Below, piece after piece: positions 1 through 8,403 of a stretch of DNA of 64,000 bases. The first letter of the stretch is position 1; each line of letters begins with the position of its first letter. The translations under genes and the position numbers were made by a program. Location: contig NZ_BNAW01000048.1 of assembly GCF_014654205.1 (NCBI RefSeq), forward strand, positions 1 to 64,000. Direction: 5' to 3'. This DNA comes from Amycolatopsis bullii. GTDB lineage: Bacteria > Actinomycetota > Actinomycetes > Mycobacteriales > Pseudonocardiaceae. The notes below the pieces were generated by a model. It saw only the letters and a list, made by a program, of their open reading frames with translations, was not told the origin of the DNA and searched no databases.

Positions 1-540
1 GGCATCACCCTCGTCGTCTACGCCGCGCTGGCGGTGCTGCTGCTCGTCCGGCTCGGCCCGGCCGCGCTCGCCGCGAGCCCGGACCCGATCGCCGCGGCCG
101 TCCCGGCGTGGCTCGCCCCGGTGGTCCGGGCCGGCGCGGCGGTCGCCGCGCTCGGCTCGCTGCTCGCGCTCATCCTCGGCGTCTCGCGCACGACGCTGGC
201 GATGAGCCGCGACGGCCACCTGCCTCGCTTCCTCGCCGCCGTGCACCCGCGCTACCGGGTGCCGCACCGGGCCGAGCTCGCCGTCGGGCTCGTCGTCGCC
301 GTGCTCGCCGCGACGATCGACCTGCGCGCGGCCATCGGCTTCTCGTCTTTCGCCGTTCTGACCTACTACGCGATCGCCAACGCGGCCGCGCTCACGCTGA
401 AGGGGAAGATGCGAGCCGTCCTGGGGCTGACCGGGTGCGTGGTGCTGGCGTTCAGCCTGCCGCTGCCGTCGGTGCTCGCCGGGTGCGCGGTGGTGTCACT
501 GGGCGGTCTGGCCTACGGCGTTCGCCGGGTCCGCCGGTGA
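1..540 (+). CDS. APC-family amino acid permease, C-terminal part (cut by window start)
   Basis: The reading frame is open from base 1, so the gene starts upstream of the window. The visible 179 residues carry about five hydrophobic segments and the cytoplasmic stretch SRTTLAMSRDGHLP with a following HPRYRVPHRAE, which is typical of the loop between TM8 and TM9 of APC-superfamily amino acid/polyamine transporters. It would be an inner-membrane secondary transporter; substrate cannot be read from this part. It ends just upstream of the secreted protease gene, with about 125 nt between them, so it is probably a separate transcription unit. Family call is from sequence pattern only. Confidence 0.8.
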   Translation, partial: GITLVVYAALAVLLLVRLGPAALAASPDPIAAAVPAWLAPVVRAGAAVAALGSLLALILGVSRTTLAMSRDGHLPRFLAAVHPRYRVPHRAELAVGLVVAVLAATIDLRAAIGFSSFAVLTYYAIANAAALTLKGKMRAVLGLTGCVVLAFSLPLPSVLAGCAVVSLGGLAYGVRRVRR

Positions 541-579
541 GAAATCACCCAACCGCCCGAAAGATCCGAAGAAAGTCGG

Positions 580-609
580 TTGTCCCGGTCTGCGCGCACC
601 TGGTGTAGT
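580..609 (+). promoter_or_regulatory. putative housekeeping-type promoter of the secreted protease gene
   Basis: TTGTCC at 580-585 and TGTAGT at 604-609 are separated by 18 nt, a reasonable -35/-10 pair for an actinobacterial primary sigma factor. A GAAGGA ribosome site lies at 651-656, 9 nt before the TTG start at 666. Not tested; the -10 is only a fair match. Confidence 0.4.
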
Positions 610-665
610 CGTGGGGCCGCTCACGGCAATCGCTTCCACTGTGGACACTGGAAGGACTGATCCCC

Positions 666-1472
666 TTGGCCCCCAAGCGCTGGTTCACCCTGCTCAGAAA
701 CGCCACCACCGCACTCGCCGCGGTCGCCGCCGCGGCCTCGTTCGCCACCCCCGCGATCGCCTCCACCGCCCAGCCGCCGTCCACCGACGTCGTCGGCGGC
801 ACCCGGGCCGCCCAGGGCGAATTCCCGTTCATGGTCCGGCTTTCCATGGGCTGCGGCGGCGCGCTGTACACCAAGCAGATCGTCCTGACCGCGGCGCACT
901 GCGTCAGCCGGACCGGGGCCAACACCTCGATCACGGCGACCGTCGGCGTCGTCGACCTCCAGAGCTCCAGCGCGCAGAAGATCCGCTCGACCTACGTCTA
1001 CCAGTCCCCCACCTACGGCACCTCGACCGGCGGCGACTGGGCGCTGATCAAGCTCGCCAGCCCGGTGAGCGGCCTGGCCACCATGCCGATCGCGACGACC
1101 AGCGCGTACAACACCGGCACCTTCACCGTGGCCGGGTGGGGCGCGGCCCGCGAAGGCGGCGCGCAGCAGCGGTACCTGCTCAAGGCGACGGTCCCGTTCG
1201 TCGACGACGCCACCTGCGCTGCCCAGGGCGGCAGCTACCCCGACCTGATCCCGAGCGCCGAGATCTGCGCGGGCAACCTCGCCTCCGGCGGCGTCGACAC
1301 CTGCCAGGGCGACTCCGGCGGCCCGATGTTCCGCCGCGACAACGCAGGCGCCTGGATCCAGGTCGGCATCGTCAGCTGGGGTGACGGCTGCGCCCGGGCG
1401 CACGCTCCCGGCGTCTACACCGAGGTGAGCACGTTCGCGTCGAAGATCGCCGCGGCCGCCGCCACGCTGTAA
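666..1472 (+). CDS. secreted trypsin-like serine protease (S1 family)
   Basis: 268 aa. Residues 1-32 form a signal peptide (basic start, Ala-rich core, AIA-S cut). The mature protease probably begins at VVGG (42-45) after a short propeptide. The catalytic triad is visible: His78 in LTAAHC, Asp124 in GGDWALIKL, Ser217 in CQGDSGGP. Asp211, six residues before the Ser, is the trypsin-type S1 pocket residue, so cleavage after Arg/Lys is expected. Cys pairs match bacterial trypsins such as Streptomyces griseus trypsin. The TTG start was chosen because it is the first start preceding the signal peptide and has GAAGGA 9 nt upstream. Monocistronic, ended by a strong hairpin. Confidence 0.95.
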   Translation: MAPKRWFTLLRNATTALAAVAAAASFATPAIASTAQPPSTDVVGGTRAAQGEFPFMVRLSMGCGGALYTKQIVLTAAHCVSRTGANTSITATVGVVDLQSSSAQKIRSTYVYQSPTYGTSTGGDWALIKLASPVSGLATMPIATTSAYNTGTFTVAGWGAAREGGAQQRYLLKATVPFVDDATCAAQGGSYPDLIPSAEICAGNLASGGVDTCQGDSGGPMFRRDNAGAWIQVGIVSWGDGCARAHAPGVYTEVSTFASKIAAAAATL

Positions 1473-1487
1473 CCGCTTCCACACGCA

Positions 1488-1517
1488 GAAGGGCCCCCGC
1501 CGCGGCGGGGGCCCTTC
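1488..1517. terminator. bidirectional hairpin terminator between convergent genes
   Basis: A perfect 13-bp stem (1488-1500 with 1505-1517) and a 4-nt CGCG loop lies between the 3' ends of the protease gene and the nitronate monooxygenase gene. No clear U-tract follows on either strand, as is usual in GC-rich actinomycetes. Confidence 0.8.
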
Positions 1518-1525
1518 TCGCGGCT

Positions 1526-2626
1526 TCAGCGCGTCTTGTCCAGGCGGGACAACGCTTCTTCGTAGCCGGACACCAGTTCCGCGACGACGTCGGCGACCGG
1601 CCGCACCCGGTTCATCCGGCCGACGATCTGCCCGACCGGCATCGACACCACGCTCGGGTCGTTCGCCGCGTGGATCCGGTTGTGGGCCGGGGAAACCAGC
1701 AGGTTCTGCAGCGGCATCGGCAGCGGCTCGGGCGCGTCCGGCGCGGCCCACGCCTCGGTCCAGCGGGTCTTGAGCAGCCGGGCCGGTTTGCCGGTGTAGA
1801 TCCGCGTCCGCACGGTGTCCGACGACGAAGCCGCGACGAGCGCCTGCTGCATCGCGACCGATTCGCCCATCGTCTGCAGGTACTCCTCGGTGGCCAGCCA
1901 CATCGAGCCCATCCAGACGCCGGACGCGCCGAGCGCGAGCGCCGCGGCCATCTGGCGGCCGGAACCGATTCCGCCCGCGGCGAGCACCGGCACGTCGACC
2001 GCGTCGACGATCTCCGGCACCAGCACCATGGACGCGATCTCGCCGGTGTGCCCGCCGGCTTCGTAGCCCTGCGCCACCACGAAGTCGACGCCGTTTTCGA
2101 CGTGCCGCACCGCGTGCTCGGCCTTCCCGGCGAGCGCGGCCACGGGCACACCGCGATCGTGGCACTGCCCGATCACATCGACCGGCGGCGAGCCGAGCGC
2201 GTTGGCGATCAGCTTGATCGGGTGGTTGAGCGCGACCTCGACGTGCGACCGGGCGACCGAGTGCAGCCAGCCGAGCACCCCCGCGCGCTCGTCGGTGTCG
2301 TCCGGCAGCGGCGGGACCGAAAGCTCCTTCAGGACGCGGTCGACGAACGCGCGGTGCCCGTCCGGGATGAGCTTCGCCAGATCGACCTGCGTGCCCTCGG
2401 CGGGCACCTTCGCCGGCATGACGATGTCGACGCCGTACGGTTTCCCGCCGGTGTTCTCGTCCATCCAGGTGAGCACCCGGTCGAGCTCGGCGGCGTCGTT
2501 GAACCGCACGCAGCCGAGCACGCCGAGCCCGCCGGCGCGGCTGAGCGCCGCGGCGACGTGCTCCGACGGGGTGAACCCGATGATCGGCAGGTCGATGCCG
2601 AGCCGGTCGCACAGGGGTGTCCGCAC
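1526..2626 (-). CDS. nitronate monooxygenase / 2-nitropropane dioxygenase family flavoprotein
   Basis: 366 aa, an FMN-dependent TIM-barrel protein. The FMN-phosphate loops are clear: AQGYEAGGHTGE in the middle and AAGGIGSGRQMAAALALGASGVWMGS after it. Family members oxidise alkyl nitronates, but several actinobacterial paralogues (for example IpdC in sterol ring C/D breakdown) are enone reductases. This protein does not look like IpdC itself, so a sterol role is not claimed. The start is GTG with GGAGGAGG upstream. It lies 66 nt downstream of the fadD19-like gene on the same strand, with a 24-bp palindrome between them that could end or weaken read-through. Confidence 0.85.
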   Translation of the reverse strand: MRTPLCDRLGIDLPIIGFTPSEHVAAALSRAGGLGVLGCVRFNDAAELDRVLTWMDENTGGKPYGVDIVMPAKVPAEGTQVDLAKLIPDGHRAFVDRVLKELSVPPLPDDTDERAGVLGWLHSVARSHVEVALNHPIKLIANALGSPPVDVIGQCHDRGVPVAALAGKAEHAVRHVENGVDFVVAQGYEAGGHTGEIASMVLVPEIVDAVDVPVLAAGGIGSGRQMAAALALGASGVWMGSMWLATEEYLQTMGESVAMQQALVAASSSDTVRTRIYTGKPARLLKTRWTEAWAAPDAPEPLPMPLQNLLVSPAHNRIHAANDPSVVSMPVGQIVGRMNRVRPVADVVAELVSGYEEALSRLDKTR

Positions 2627-2645
2627 TCTTGTCCTCCTCCCGGAA

Positions 2646-2669
2646 GGGCACTTTCACGTGAAAGTGCCC
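2646..2669. repeat. 24-bp perfect palindrome with a parS-like centre
   Basis: A perfect dyad of 12+12 nt centred on CACGTG in the gap between the acyl-CoA synthetase and nitronate monooxygenase genes. As RNA it would fold into a hairpin and may attenuate transcription. The central 14 bases, CTTTCACGTGAAAG, differ from the actinobacterial parS core GTTTCACGTGAAAC only at the two outer bases. Confidence 0.7.
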
Positions 2670-2692
2670 CTCCGGATCAGTAGTCAGCAGGC

Positions 2693-4312
2693 TCAGGCGG
2701 GCTGGGCCGTGGCCGGTTCGTGCTCGGCGGCGTAGCGCTGGGCCCACGGGTAGTCCGGCTTGCCGCTGGGCGACCGGCCGATCTCGCCGGCCAGCCAGAT
2801 CGTGCGCGGCACCTTGTACCCGGCGATCTCGCCGCGGACGTGCTCTTCGAGCGCCTCCAGGTCCGGCGAAGCGCCCTCGCGGAGCTGGACGACGGCGGCC
2901 ACGCGCTGGCCGAGCCGCTCGTCCGGAACCCCGATGACGAGCGCGTCGAAGACGTCGGGGTGCGACTTGAGCGCCCCTTCGACCTCTTCGGGGTAGACCT
3001 TCTCGCCGCCGGTGTTGACGCACTGCGAGCCGCGGCCGAGCAGCGTGACGGTGCCGTCCTCTTCGTAGCGGGCGTAGTCGCCCGGGACGACGTACCGGAC
3101 GCCGTCGACCTCGACGAAGATCTTCTTGCTCTTCTCGGGATCGTTGTAGTAGCCGAGCGGGACGTGCCCGCGGCGGCCGATCAGCCCGGTCGCGCCGGGC
3201 TTCTTCTCGACGATGGTGCCGTCTTCGTCCAGCAGGACGGCGTCCTGGCCGAAGTTCACCCGCGGTCCGGCGCTGTGGTCGGACCCCTTGGCCACCGCGC
3301 CGATGCCGGTGAAGCCGCTCTCCGACGCGCCGATCGCGTCGGTGACCAGCGCGTGGGGCGGCACGAGCTCGACGAACTGCTGCTTCACCGACTGCGAGAA
3401 CAGCGCGGCGTGGCTCGACACCGCAACGATGGACGAAGCGTCGTAGCCACCCTCGTAGTAGGCCTCGATGAGCGGCCGCGCCATCGCGTCGCCGACGATC
3501 GTGAGGACCTGGACCTTGTGCTTCTGCACGGCCTTCCAGATCTCGTGGGGGTCGAAGCGGGGCACGAAGATCACCGGGCTGCCGGTGAACAGCGCGCCGA
3601 ACGCGGCCCACTGCGCGGCGCCGTGGATCAGCGGCGCGGCGGGCAGCCGGCTCAGGCTGCCCAGCTTGCCCTGCTCGGCGAGCGTCCATTCGTCCGGGAC
3701 GTACTCGCCGGTGACGAAGTTGATCCCGCCGCCGAGCGCGCGCCAGACGTCCTCCTGCCGCCAGAGGACGCCCTTCGGGTAGCCCGTGGTGCCGCCGGTG
3801 TAGAGGATGTAGAGGTCGTCGCCGCTTCGCTCCCCGAAGTCCCGCTCGGGGCTCTGCGCTGCGAGGGCGGCTTCGTACTCGACGCCGCCGTAGCTCTCGT
3901 AGTCGCCGTCGCTGCCGTCGTCGATCACGACAACGTGTTTCAGTTTCGGCGCCTCCGGCAGCACCGCGGCGACCCGGTCGGCGTAGCTGCGTTCGTGCAC
4001 GAGGGCGACGATCTCGGCGTCGTTGAAGAGGTAGACGAGTTCGCCGTGCACGTAGCGGTAGTTGACGTTGACGGCGATCGCGCGCAGCTTGTACGCCGCG
4101 ATCATCGCCTCCAAGGCCTCGATCGAGTTGCGGGAGTAGACCCCGATGTGGGATCCGCGTCCCACGCCGTGCGCGGCGAGGTGGTGGGCGAGCCGGTTGG
4201 CCCGCGCCTCCAGTTCGGCGAAGGTGACCTGCCGGTCGCCGCACACGACCGCGACGCGCTCCGGCACGGCGTCGACGGCGTGCTCCAGAAGATCCGCGAT
4301 GTTGAGTGCCAC
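2693..4312 (-). CDS. fadD19: steroid side-chain fatty acyl-CoA synthetase, FadD19-like
   Basis: 539 aa from the GTG start, an AMP-forming acyl-CoA ligase. The P-loop YTGGTTGYPKG, the GRRGHVPLGYYNDPEKS region and the C-terminal lysine motif GKPDYPWAQRY are present. The N-terminus (VALNIADLLEHAVDAVPERVAV) and overall sequence follow mycobacterial FadD19, which activates sterol side-chain acids and is needed for C24-branched sterols in Rhodococcus. It is divergent from echA19, as in Mycobacterium tuberculosis (Rv3515c/Rv3516). A longer frame could begin at the ATG at 4330, but that start falls inside a KstR operator, so the GTG at 4312 is preferred. Regulated by KstR by inference. Confidence 0.9.
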   Translation of the reverse strand: MALNIADLLEHAVDAVPERVAVVCGDRQVTFAELEARANRLAHHLAAHGVGRGSHIGVYSRNSIEALEAMIAAYKLRAIAVNVNYRYVHGELVYLFNDAEIVALVHERSYADRVAAVLPEAPKLKHVVVIDDGSDGDYESYGGVEYEAALAAQSPERDFGERSGDDLYILYTGGTTGYPKGVLWRQEDVWRALGGGINFVTGEYVPDEWTLAEQGKLGSLSRLPAAPLIHGAAQWAAFGALFTGSPVIFVPRFDPHEIWKAVQKHKVQVLTIVGDAMARPLIEAYYEGGYDASSIVAVSSHAALFSQSVKQQFVELVPPHALVTDAIGASESGFTGIGAVAKGSDHSAGPRVNFGQDAVLLDEDGTIVEKKPGATGLIGRRGHVPLGYYNDPEKSKKIFVEVDGVRYVVPGDYARYEEDGTVTLLGRGSQCVNTGGEKVYPEEVEGALKSHPDVFDALVIGVPDERLGQRVAAVVQLREGASPDLEALEEHVRGEIAGYKVPRTIWLAGEIGRSPSGKPDYPWAQRYAAEHEPATAQPA

Positions 4313-4322
4313 GCCCTCAAAG

Positions 4323-4336
4323 TAGAACATGTTATC
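4323..4336. promoter_or_regulatory. KstR-type operator, fadD19/echA19
   Basis: TAGAACATGTTATC matches the KstR pattern TnnAACnnGTTnnA except for the last base. It lies between the divergent fadD19 and echA19 starts and would control both. It also argues against the upstream ATG for fadD19. Confidence 0.75.
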
Positions 4337-4374
4337 GTTCCGGGCAATGGCACTGCTCCTTCAGGAGGTCTTCC

Positions 4375-5163
4375 GTGGGTGAACCGCACGCGCTGGTGAC
4401 GCAGGAGGGGCAGACCCTCGTCGTCACGATGAACCGGCCCGAGGCGCGCAACGCGATCACCGGCGAGATGATGTCGATCATGGTCGACGCCTGGGACCGC
4501 GTCGATTCCGACGACTCGATCCGCAGCTGCGTCCTCACCGGCGCGGGCGGCGCGTTCTGCGCGGGCGCGGACCTGAAATCGATGTCCCGCAACTCGCCGT
4601 CGGAGTCGTTCGCGTCGGGCAAGTTCGACCCTTCGCGCATCCCGGGCCTCTTGAAGGGGCGCCGGCTGACGAAGCCCCTGATCGCGGCGGTCGAGGGGCC
4701 GGCGATCGCGGGCGGGACCGAGATCCTGCAGGGCACGGACATCCGGGTGGCCGGCGAGTCGGCCCGCTTCGGGGTGTCGGAGGCGCGGTGGGGCCTGTTC
4801 CCGATGGGCGGGTCGGCGGTGCGGCTGCCCCGCCAGATCCCGTACACGGTGGCCGCGGACATCCTGCTGACCGGCCGCCACCTGACCGCGGCGGAAGCGC
4901 TGGCCATCGGCTTGATCGGGCACGTCGTCCCGGACGGCTCCGCGTTGACGAAGGCCCTCGAGCTGGCCGCGTTGGTCAACGCGAACGGCCCGCTGGCCGT
5001 GCGGGCCATCCTGCGGACGATCCGGGACACCGAGGGGCTTCACGAGGAAGAGGCCTTCAAGCTGGACTCGCAGTACGGCATCGAGGTGTTCGCGTCCGAG
5101 GACGCCAAGGAGGGGCCGCGGGCGTTCTCGGAGAAGCGGAAGCCGGACTTCACAGGCCGCTGA
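4375..5163 (+). CDS. echA19: enoyl-CoA hydratase EchA19-like (sterol side chain)
   Basis: 262 aa crotonase-fold enzyme. The two oxyanion-hole segments are visible (GGAFCAGADLKSM and AIAGGTEILQGTDIRVAGE), followed by the catalytic Glu region EARWGLFPMGG. Length matches EchA19 of M. tuberculosis (263 aa). It would hydrate the enoyl-CoA formed from the sterol side chain in beta-oxidation. The GTG start at 4375 has a near-perfect AGGAGG at 4363-4368. Divergent from fadD19 with a KstR box between; 45 nt before the next gene, where two further KstR-like boxes lie, so it may be its own transcription unit. Confidence 0.9.
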   Translation: MGEPHALVTQEGQTLVVTMNRPEARNAITGEMMSIMVDAWDRVDSDDSIRSCVLTGAGGAFCAGADLKSMSRNSPSESFASGKFDPSRIPGLLKGRRLTKPLIAAVEGPAIAGGTEILQGTDIRVAGESARFGVSEARWGLFPMGGSAVRLPRQIPYTVAADILLTGRHLTAAEALAIGLIGHVVPDGSALTKALELAALVNANGPLAVRAILRTIRDTEGLHEEEAFKLDSQYGIEVFASEDAKEGPRAFSEKRKPDFTGR

Positions 5164-5165
5164 AC

Positions 5166-5179
5166 GAGAACGCGTTCTT
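5166..5179. promoter_or_regulatory. KstR-type operator upstream of the DUF35-ltp4-ltp3 operon
   Basis: GAGAACGCGTTCTT contains a perfect 12-bp palindrome (5167-5178) with the AACnnGTT core, 3 nt after the echA19 stop codon. Outer T/A positions of the consensus are not kept. Confidence 0.65.
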
Positions 5180-5208
5180 TTCCCACCGGACCAGCCCGCG
5201 GAGGAACC

Positions 5209-6222
5209 TTGTCGGCAGAACGAGAACGTGTTTCACTCAAGGACGTGACCGAGACACCGCTTGCGGCACCGCTGAACGTCGGCTTCGACTACACCCGCTC
5301 GACCGGGCCCGTCCTGGGCCGGTTCGTCACCGCGCTGCGCGACCACCGCATCGAAGGCATCCGCGGCAGCGACGGCCGGGTGCACGTCCCGCCGGTCGAA
5401 TACGACCCGGTGACCGCCGAACAGCTCAGCGAATTCGTTCCCGTGCGCGAAGAGGGCACGGTCGTCTCCTGGTCGTGGTGCCCGGAGCCGCTGGACGGGC
5501 AGCCGCTGAGCCGGCCGTTCGCCTGGGCGCTGGTGCAGCTCGACGGCGCCGACACCCCGATGCTGCACGCCGTGGACGCCGGGTCGCCGTCGAACATCCA
5601 CAGTGGACAGCGGGTGCGCGTGCGGTGGGCCGACGAGGTCGTCGGGCACATCCGCGACATCGCCTACTTCCTGCCCGTGGACGCCGAGGACACCACGCCC
5701 ACCGAGCCCGCTCCCCCCGTCGCCGAGCGCTCCGACGGCGCGCCGATCAGCGTCGTCATCACGCCGGTGCACCTGAAGTACATGCACTCCGCCTCCCCCG
5801 AGGAAAGCACGTACCTGCGCGGGCTCGCCGAGGGGAAGATGATCGGCCAGCGGTGTCCCGCCTGCGGCAAGGTCTACATCCCGCCGCGCGGCGCCTGCCC
5901 GACCGACGGCGTGCCGACCACCGAAGAGGTCGAGCTGCCCGACACCGGCATCGTCACCACGTTCTGCATCGTCAACGTCCCGTTCCTCGGGCAGCGGATC
6001 AAGCCGCCGTACGTCGCCGCGTACATCCTGCTCGACGGTGCCGACATCGCCTTCCTGCACCTCGTCCTCGGCTGCGCCGCCGAAGACGTCAAGATGGGCA
6101 TGCGGGTGCGCGCCGCGTGGAAGCCGCGCGAAGAGTGGTGGACGTCGCTGGAGAACATCAGCCACTTCGAGCCGACCGGCGAGCCGGACGCGGCTTACGA
6201 AACCTTCGCCCACCACCTGTGA
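5209..6222 (+). CDS. DUF35 zinc-ribbon/OB-fold partner protein (Rv3521-like)
   Basis: 337 aa with two OB-fold-like halves. The second half carries a zinc ribbon (QRCPACGKVYIPPRGACPTDG near residues 213-233) followed by an OB-fold. It matches Rv3521, which lies before ltp4 and ltp3 in M. tuberculosis. DUF35 proteins pair with thiolase-fold partners, as ChsH2 does with the aldolase Ltp2, so this protein is likely the acyl-CoA or complex-building partner of Ltp4 and/or Ltp3. The TTG start has GGAGGA upstream; a GTG at 5245 is the alternative and would put the second KstR-like box (5222-5235) outside the gene. Confidence 0.85.
   Translation: MSAERERVSLKDVTETPLAAPLNVGFDYTRSTGPVLGRFVTALRDHRIEGIRGSDGRVHVPPVEYDPVTAEQLSEFVPVREEGTVVSWSWCPEPLDGQPLSRPFAWALVQLDGADTPMLHAVDAGSPSNIHSGQRVRVRWADEVVGHIRDIAYFLPVDAEDTTPTEPAPPVAERSDGAPISVVITPVHLKYMHSASPEESTYLRGLAEGKMIGQRCPACGKVYIPPRGACPTDGVPTTEEVELPDTGIVTTFCIVNVPFLGQRIKPPYVAAYILLDGADIAFLHLVLGCAAEDVKMGMRVRAAWKPREEWWTSLENISHFEPTGEPDAAYETFAHHL
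5222..5235. promoter_or_regulatory. second KstR-like box at the DUF35 gene start
   Basis: GAGAACGTGTTTCA has the AACnnGTT core and the final A of the KstR pattern. It overlaps the first codons of the DUF35 gene if the TTG at 5209 is used; 56 bp from the upstream box. Confidence 0.5.
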
Positions 6223-6229
6223 GGTCCTG

Positions 6230-7243
6230 ATGCCAGACGTCGCGATCGCGGGCTTCGCGAAGGCCCCCAACGTCCGCGAAACACCGGGTACCACCAACGG
6301 CGTGGAGATGCTCGTCCCGATCTTCGCCGAGGTCTTCGCGCAGACCGGATTGTCCAAACAGGACATCGGGTTCTGGTGCTCCGGCTCCTCGGACTACCTG
6401 GCCGGCCGCGCGTTCTCCTTCATCGCCGCCGTCGACGCGATCGGCGCGTTCCCGCCGATCCACGAGTCGCACGTCGAGATGGACGCCGCCTGGGCGCTCT
6501 ACGAGGCGTGGCTGAAGATCAAGATGGGCGAGGTCGAGACCGCGCTCGTCTACGGCTTCGGCAAGTCCAGCGCCGGGCAGCTGCGCCGGGTGCTCGCCCT
6601 GCAGCTCGACCCGTACGTCGTCACGCCGCTGTGGCCGGACTCGGTCTCGATCGCCGGGATCCAGGCGCGGCTGGGCCTGGAGGCCGGGCTCTGGTCCGAA
6701 AAGGACCTCGCCGAGGTCGCCGCCCGCGGCACCGGCAAGGACGTCGCGGAACTGCTCGACACGCCGTACTACGCCGACCCGTTGCGCAAGCACGACATCG
6801 CTCCGATCACCGACGGCGCCGCCGTGATCATCCTGTCCACTGTGGAACGGGCACGGGAGATCGTCGAGCGCCCGGCGGTGATCACCGGGATCGAGCACCG
6901 CGTCGACTCCCCCGTGCTCGGCGCCCGCGACCTGACGCGCTCGCCGTCCACCGAGGCGGCGGCGAAGGCGCTCGACCTCGACGGCGTCGACCTCGCCGAG
7001 CTGCACGCGCCCTTCACGCACCAGGAGCTCATCCTGCGCACCGCGCTGGGTCTCGGCGACGGCGTGCAGGTCAACCCCTCCGGTGGGGCGCTGGCCGCGA
7101 ACCCGATGTTCTCCGCCGGGCTCGCCCGGATCGGCGAAGCGGCGGTCCGGATCCACCGCGGCGAATCCCGCAAGGCCGTGGCGCACGCGACGAGCGGCCC
7201 GGCCCTGCAACAGAACCTGGTGACCGTGCTGGAGGCCCGATGA
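6230..7243 (+). CDS. ltp4: thiolase-fold lipid transfer protein Ltp4-like
   Basis: 337 aa, thiolase superfamily, matching Rv3522 in place and sequence. The C-terminal QVNPSGGALAANP segment of the thiolase fold is kept, but the usual nucleophilic Cys loop is replaced by a stretch reading HESHVEMDAAWALYEAW, so it should not be a normal thiolase. By analogy to Ltp2 it is probably a side-chain aldolase or part of one. Genetic work in Rhodococcus tied ltp3 and ltp4 to C24-branched sterol degradation. Starts 8 nt after the DUF35 gene and overlaps ltp3 by 4 nt (ATGA), so the three are translated together. Confidence 0.88.
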   Translation: MPDVAIAGFAKAPNVRETPGTTNGVEMLVPIFAEVFAQTGLSKQDIGFWCSGSSDYLAGRAFSFIAAVDAIGAFPPIHESHVEMDAAWALYEAWLKIKMGEVETALVYGFGKSSAGQLRRVLALQLDPYVVTPLWPDSVSIAGIQARLGLEAGLWSEKDLAEVAARGTGKDVAELLDTPYYADPLRKHDIAPITDGAAVIILSTVERAREIVERPAVITGIEHRVDSPVLGARDLTRSPSTEAAAKALDLDGVDLAELHAPFTHQELILRTALGLGDGVQVNPSGGALAANPMFSAGLARIGEAAVRIHRGESRKAVAHATSGPALQQNLVTVLEAR

Positions 7244-8403
7244 CCAAGCAGCTCACCGCCGTGCTCGGCACCGGCCAGACGCACCACCGCGCCAAGCGGC
7301 AGGACGTCTCGATGCCGGGCCTGCTGCGCGAGGCGATCGACCGCGCCATGCTCGACGCCCAGGTGGAGTGGGCCGACATCGACGCCGTCGTGCTCGGCAA
7401 GGCCCCGGACCTGTTCGAGGGCGTGATGATGCCCGAGCTGTTCCTCGCCGACTCGCTCGGCGCGACCGGGAAACCGCTGCTGCGCGTGCACACGGCCGGG
7501 TCGGTGGGCGGCTCGACCGCGCTGGTGGCGGCGTCGCTCATCCAGGCGGGCGTGCACCGGCGGGTGCTCACGGTGGCCTACGAAAAGCAGTCCGAGTCGA
7601 ACGCGATGTGGGGCCTGTCGATCCTGCCGCCGTTCCAGATGCCGGTCGGGGCCGGCGCGGGCGGCTACTTCGCGCCGCACGTGCGCTCCTACATCCGCCG
7701 CTCGGGCGCGCCCGAGCACGTCGGGGCCATCGTCGCGGCGAAGGACCGGCGGAACGGGGCGTTGAACCCCTATGCGCACCTGCGGCAGCCGGACATCACC
7801 GTGGAGTCGGTGCGGGCGTCGCAGATGCTGTGGGACCCGATCCGCTACGACGAGACGTGCCCGTCGTCGGACGGCGCGTGCGCGATGGTGCTCGGCGACG
7901 AGGCCGCCGGGGACGCGGTCGAGGGCGGCGCGGCGTGGATCCACGCGACGGCGATGCGCACCGAGCCGACCACGTTCGCCGGCCGGGACCAGGTGAACCC
8001 GCGGGCCGGGCGCGAGGCCGCGGCCGCGTTGTGGGCCGAGGCGGGCATCACCGATCCGATGTCCGAAGTGGACGTCGCGGAGATCTACGTGCCGTTCTCG
8101 TGGTTCGAGCCGATGTGGCTGGAGAACCTGGGTTTCGCGCCGGAAGGCGAGGGCTGGAAGGTCACCGAGAAGGGCGAGACGGCGATCGGCGGACGGCTGC
8201 CGTGCAATCCGTCGGGCGGGGTGCTGTCCTCCAACCCGATCGGCGCGTCCGGCATGCTGCGGTTCTCCGAGGCGGCGAAGCAGGTCATGGGCCGGGCCGG
8301 GGACTACCAGGTGGACGGCGCCCGCCGCGCGCTCGGCCACGCCTACGGCGGCGGCTCCCAGTACTTCTCGATGTGGCTGGTCGGCTCCGAGAAGCCGAGC
8401 TGA
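7240..8403 (+). CDS. ltp3: thiolase-fold lipid transfer protein Ltp3-like
   Basis: 387 aa, thiolase superfamily, matching Rv3523 in position. The C-terminal segment PCNPSGGVLSSNPIGASGM is typical of the SCP2-thiolase group. In the region where thiolases carry the active Cys, this protein reads HTAGSVGGSTALVAA, without Cys. Likely acts with Ltp4 and the DUF35 protein on branched sterol side-chain CoA esters (aldol cleavage is the inferred reaction). Last gene of the operon; its stop codon directly abuts the stop codon of the convergent YihY gene (TGA|TCA at 8401-8406). Confidence 0.88.
   Translation: MTKQLTAVLGTGQTHHRAKRQDVSMPGLLREAIDRAMLDAQVEWADIDAVVLGKAPDLFEGVMMPELFLADSLGATGKPLLRVHTAGSVGGSTALVAASLIQAGVHRRVLTVAYEKQSESNAMWGLSILPPFQMPVGAGAGGYFAPHVRSYIRRSGAPEHVGAIVAAKDRRNGALNPYAHLRQPDITVESVRASQMLWDPIRYDETCPSSDGACAMVLGDEAAGDAVEGGAAWIHATAMRTEPTTFAGRDQVNPRAGREAAAALWAEAGITDPMSEVDVAEIYVPFSWFEPMWLENLGFAPEGEGWKVTEKGETAIGGRLPCNPSGGVLSSNPIGASGMLRFSEAAKQVMGRAGDYQVDGARRALGHAYGGGSQYFSMWLVGSEKPS

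Noticed and set aside
1526..2626. IpdC (sterol ring C/D reductase) identity for the nitronate monooxygenase-like gene
   Set aside because: The N-terminus and general sequence do not follow IpdC, no KstR box is present, and ipdAB are not near.
2646..2669. True parS site
   Set aside because: Two of 14 core bases differ and the extended 24-bp dyad looks like a terminator; no parAB or oriC genes are near.
621..4244. Very long minus-strand open frame
   Set aside because: It has Arg/Pro/Ala-rich composition typical of a shadow frame in GC-rich DNA and covers three well-recognised genes on proper frames.
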